Below, in pieces: positions 6,658-7,900 of a DNA stretch of 7,900 bases. Where the stretch lies: assembly GCA_004299545.1 (NCBI GenBank), contig SCRB01000332.1:1-7900 (forward strand). Direction: 5' to 3'. Made by a program: the position numbers and the translations under genes. Positions within the stretch are counted from its first letter, which is position 1, and each line of letters begins with the position of its first letter. Source of the DNA: Rhizobiaceae bacterium. Lineage in GTDB: Bacteria > Pseudomonadota > Alphaproteobacteria > Rhizobiales > Rhizobiaceae. Below the pieces are notes generated by a model. That model worked only from the letters and a program-made list of their open reading frames with translations, made no database searches and was not told where the DNA came from.

Positions 6658-6989
6658 CGGCGAGCCTTTACCGGAGGCACAGCGGCGGCGTCCTGCTTTC
6701 TGTCCGGCTGACGCCGAAATCGAGCCGCGATGCCGTCGAGGGCGTCGCGGCTGCGGCTGACGGCAGCGTCCATCTGAAGATCAGGGTGCGGGCTGTGCCG
6801 GAAAACGGTGTAGCCAATAAGGCTCTCGTCGCGCTTGTCGCGAAATGGGCCGGCGTACCGAAGAGCGATATCGAGATTGTTGCCGGAACGACGTCGCGGC
6901 TGAAGACCGTGCTTTTGCGTGGCAACCGCGAAAAGCTGGCCACCAGGATTGACGGACTCTGCGCGGCCTTCGCCTGCGACGCGCTTTAG
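6654..6989 (+). CDS. yggU: DUF167 family protein YggU
   Basis: A small conserved protein of the DUF167/YggU family, whose biochemical role is not established. With the GTG at 6654 it has 111 residues, slightly longer than the roughly 95-100 typical of the family. The N-terminus MTASLYRRHSGGVLLSVRLT matches the usual family beginning. Core motifs are LTPKSSRDAVEG (19-30), RAVPENGVANKALV (46-59) and AGTTSRLKTVLLRG (77-90). The frame is open further upstream, but that portion overlaps msrB and does not look like protein. GTG 6654 overlaps the msrB TGA as GTGA, the pattern of translational coupling, and this decides the start because no strong Shine-Dalgarno is present. It is convergent with the deacylase gene 38 bp downstream. 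Confidence 0.92.
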   Translation: MTASLYRRHSGGVLLSVRLTPKSSRDAVEGVAAAADGSVHLKIRVRAVPENGVANKALVALVAKWAGVPKSDIEIVAGTTSRLKTVLLRGNREKLATRIDGLCAAFACDAL

Positions 6990-7006
6990 AGCGGTCGAGG
7001 CGCTGA

Positions 7007-7038
7007 ACCGTTTCGGTACCGCGTGCGTCAGAAACGGT
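7007..7038. repeat. Inverted repeat between convergent yggU and pagL-like genes
   Basis: ACCGTTTC (7007-7014) and GAAACGGT (7031-7038) form a perfect 8-bp stem with a 16-nt loop. The right arm contains the last codons of the minus-strand gene (Tyr-Arg-Phe) and the loop its stop. It lies between two convergent genes and could slow transcription from either side, but neither strand has a T-run after it. Confidence 0.4.
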
Positions 7039-7615
7039 AGCCGATGCGGAGCCCGGCGGATTCTGCTCCGGCGTCAGGCATGCAAAGCTTGGCGTTGGAG
7101 AAATGATCTGCATAAAGCTGCAGCGATATGTCCTTGGTGATGTCGTAGCCGATGCCGGCGCCAAGATGGAACAGTACCTTGCATCCCATCGGCTTGTAAT
7201 CCGTCGGGTCGCGAAGATTGGTGGCCGAGGTGATCGCTATGCCCAGGCTCGCAGTCGTAAAGAGACGTTTGGTGAAATAGGTATCCCATGTCAGGCCGCC
7301 ATAGGCGAAATCGATCGCATGGGACCGGGTCGCGATGTCGACGCCGATATGAGGCCGCGGCGAACCGAGCCAGTAGAGGAAATCCGGCGAGGGAAAGAGC
7401 ACCTCGCCGTAGAGATCCGCGCCGTTGAATTTATGATGGGAAAATATTCCCGTATCGTAGGCGCCGAGTCCGAGGCGGAGTTCATAGCTGTTGGAGTATT
7501 TTCCGATCAGGCCGAAATCGGAGAAAAGATAGCGCTCCTTGGCAACCGACGGATTGCTGAACGTGAAGCACGCCAGGAACGACGAAATGACAGCAACCCG
7601 CATATGTGTTTTCAC
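7028..7615 (-). CDS. pagL: PagL-like lipid A 3-O-deacylase (acyloxyacyl hydrolase family)
   Basis: This outer-membrane beta-barrel enzyme family removes the 3-O-linked acyl chain of lipid A. The product has 195 residues. A signal peptide (MKTHMRVAVISSFLACFTF, then NPSVA; cleavage near residue 25) is followed by alternating aromatic and Gly-rich strands and a C-terminal Arg-Phe, the usual outer-membrane insertion signal. The catalytic triad of Pseudomonas PagL (His126, Ser128, Glu140) is matched in kind and exact spacing by His171, Ser173 and Glu185 (DHFSNAKL followed by GAESAG). The start is GTG 7615, preceded on the minus strand by GGGGTGA at 6 bases. An in-frame ATG (7603) is possible but has a poorer ribosome site. 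The gene is convergent with yggU and divergent from the rbfA-like frame. Altered lipid A acylation in rhizobia is consistent with such an enzyme. The gene symbol is by family resemblance. Confidence 0.87.
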   Translation of the reverse strand: MKTHMRVAVISSFLACFTFSNPSVAKERYLFSDFGLIGKYSNSYELRLGLGAYDTGIFSHHKFNGADLYGEVLFPSPDFLYWLGSPRPHIGVDIATRSHAIDFAYGGLTWDTYFTKRLFTTASLGIAITSATNLRDPTDYKPMGCKVLFHLGAGIGYDITKDISLQLYADHFSNAKLCMPDAGAESAGLRIGYRF

Positions 7616-7782
7616 AGCGAATCACCCCGATTCAAGTGGTGAATGGCTTGCAATTGATGCGACTCGCTGTCAAGCAGGCGCCTTGAAGCCGGTGTTTTTT
7701 CGCGATGGCACGGCCGTTCGAAGCTGTTCGGCCATTGGTTGCGCAATTTTGTTGCCGGCATGTTCAAAGGCAGGTTGCGTCG
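7616..7782. other. Divergent intergenic region, 167 bp, no gene
   Basis: No credible coding frame was found between the pagL-like start (minus) and the rbfA-like start (plus). It contains a T6 run (7695-7700) after a poor GC stem, the inverted repeat GGCCG (7712-7716) with CGGCC (7729-7733), and the palindrome TTGCGCAA (7739-7746). AAAGGCAGG (7767-7774) is an acceptable ribosome site for ATG 7783. No convincing promoter was seen on the plus strand. The infB gene that normally precedes rbfA is absent. Confidence 0.6.
7619..7633 (-). promoter_or_regulatory. Small hairpin presenting the ribosome binding site of the pagL-like gene
   Basis: On the minus strand GAATC-GGGGT-GATTC is a perfect 5-bp inverted repeat with the core of the Shine-Dalgarno (GGGGT) as its 5-nt loop, three bases before GTG 7615. 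It could modulate translation or be a short protein-binding palindrome. A TTGACA at 7673-7668 on the same strand could be a -35 box, but no -10 at correct spacing was found. Confidence 0.3.
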
Positions 7783-7882
7783 ATGAAAAGCGGCTCCTCC
7801 CAGCGCCAATTGCGGGTCGGGGAACAGGTACGCCACGCTCTGGCAGAATTTTTCCAGCGTGGGGAATTGCGCGATGAAAAGC
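7775..7882 (+). repeat. Pair of 16-base direct repeats flanking the rbfA-like segment
   Basis: TTGCG-T-CGATGAAAAGC (7775-7791) and TTGCGCGATGAAAAGC (7867-7882) are identical apart from one extra T in the first copy. They are about 91 bases apart. Each contains an ATGAAAAGC (start codons at 7783 and 7874). In the rbfA-like frame the second copy encodes L-R-D-E-K, exactly where similarity to RbfA is lost. Confidence 0.6.
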
Positions 7883-7900
7883 ACCGACGAGCCGAGCTTT
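7783..7900 (+). CDS. RbfA-like N-terminal frame, runs off window; possibly a displaced or broken rbfA fragment
   Basis: The frame from ATG 7783 runs off the window after 39 codons. Residues 6-21 ([16 protein letters not shown]) and the following FQRGELRD strongly resemble the N-terminus of rhizobial RbfA, a 30S ribosome maturation factor. In that family the next residues lead into a hydrophobic strand and the VRMSPDLK motif. Here the frame continues DEKHRRAEL, which does not fit. No shift into the other two plus frames restores an RbfA sequence in the bases available. The neighbour upstream is the pagL-like gene, not infB. A second ATG at 7874, in another frame, lies 9 bases after GGGG (7861-7864) and opens MKSTDEPSF to the window end, so a different gene may begin there. 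Whether this is a true but divergent rbfA, a partial duplicate or a pseudogene cannot be decided here. Confidence 0.5.
   Translation, partial: MKSGSSQRQLRVGEQVRHALAEFFQRGELRDEKHRRAEL

Noticed and set aside
7565..7575. Lipoprotein lipobox at Cys16 of the pagL-like protein (SFLAC)
   Set aside because: Position -3 is Phe rather than Leu and the protein has a normal AxA-like cleavage site and a barrel C-terminus.
7675..7700. Intrinsic terminator ending in the T6 run at 7695-7700
   Set aside because: The stem needs a two-base bulge and has only about five pairs, and no plus-strand gene ends just upstream.
7539..7884. Open frames on both strands through the intergenic region and the rbfA-like segment (112 and 90 codons)
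   Set aside because: Neither resembles a known protein; both cross the pagL-like gene start or the rbfA-like start and lack ribosome sites.

Overview
The window is about 62% G+C by eye and looks like a chromosomal segment of an alphaproteobacterium of the Rhizobiales (Rhizobiaceae/Phyllobacteriaceae-like). Four things point there: the HslU sequence, a DUF1402 protein (a family known mainly from that order), a SAM-II riboswitch in front of metA (a typically alphaproteobacterial arrangement), and a PagL-like lipid A deacylase. No tRNA, rRNA, CRISPR array, transposase or insertion sequence was seen. The content is mostly housekeeping.

Layout, left to right. Positions 1-1136 hold the 3' six-sevenths of hslU, the ATPase of the HslUV protease, cut by the window edge and followed by a GC-rich hairpin. 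Next is an exported DUF1402 protein (about 1224-2228) with lysozyme/transglycosylase-like motifs. Positions 2280-2428 form a compact regulatory unit: a sigma70-type promoter (TTGATC, 17 bp, TATACT), a SAM-II riboswitch starting almost at the predicted transcription start, and an intrinsic terminator. It controls metA (2466-3410), whose product carries the Glu111 expected of a homoserine O-acetyltransferase. A CoxE-type von Willebrand A protein (3434-4624) follows after 23 bp and may be co-transcribed. Then come a 12-14 helix ion transporter of the CitMHS_2/NhaD-like type (4719-6155), and the overlapping pair msrB (6256-6657) and yggU/DUF167 (6654-6989). A PagL-type lipid A 3-O-deacylase lies on the minus strand (7028-7615), convergent with yggU.

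The right end is the least ordinary part. After a 167-bp gene-free stretch, an open frame at 7783 begins with an N-terminus that reads like ribosome-binding factor A (RbfA). It departs from the RbfA pattern after about 31 residues, lies outside the usual nusA-infB-rbfA context, and sits between two copies of a 16-base direct repeat. It may be a displaced rbfA fragment; the window ends before this can be settled.

Functionally, the clearest circuit is SAM feedback on the first committed step of methionine synthesis. MsrB repairs oxidised methionine, but nothing seen links it to that circuit. I found no convincing new multigene system. The best leads are the terminator-type SAM-II leader with a VWA gene downstream of metA, the lysozyme-like motifs of DUF1402, and the rbfA-like fragment with its flanking repeat.
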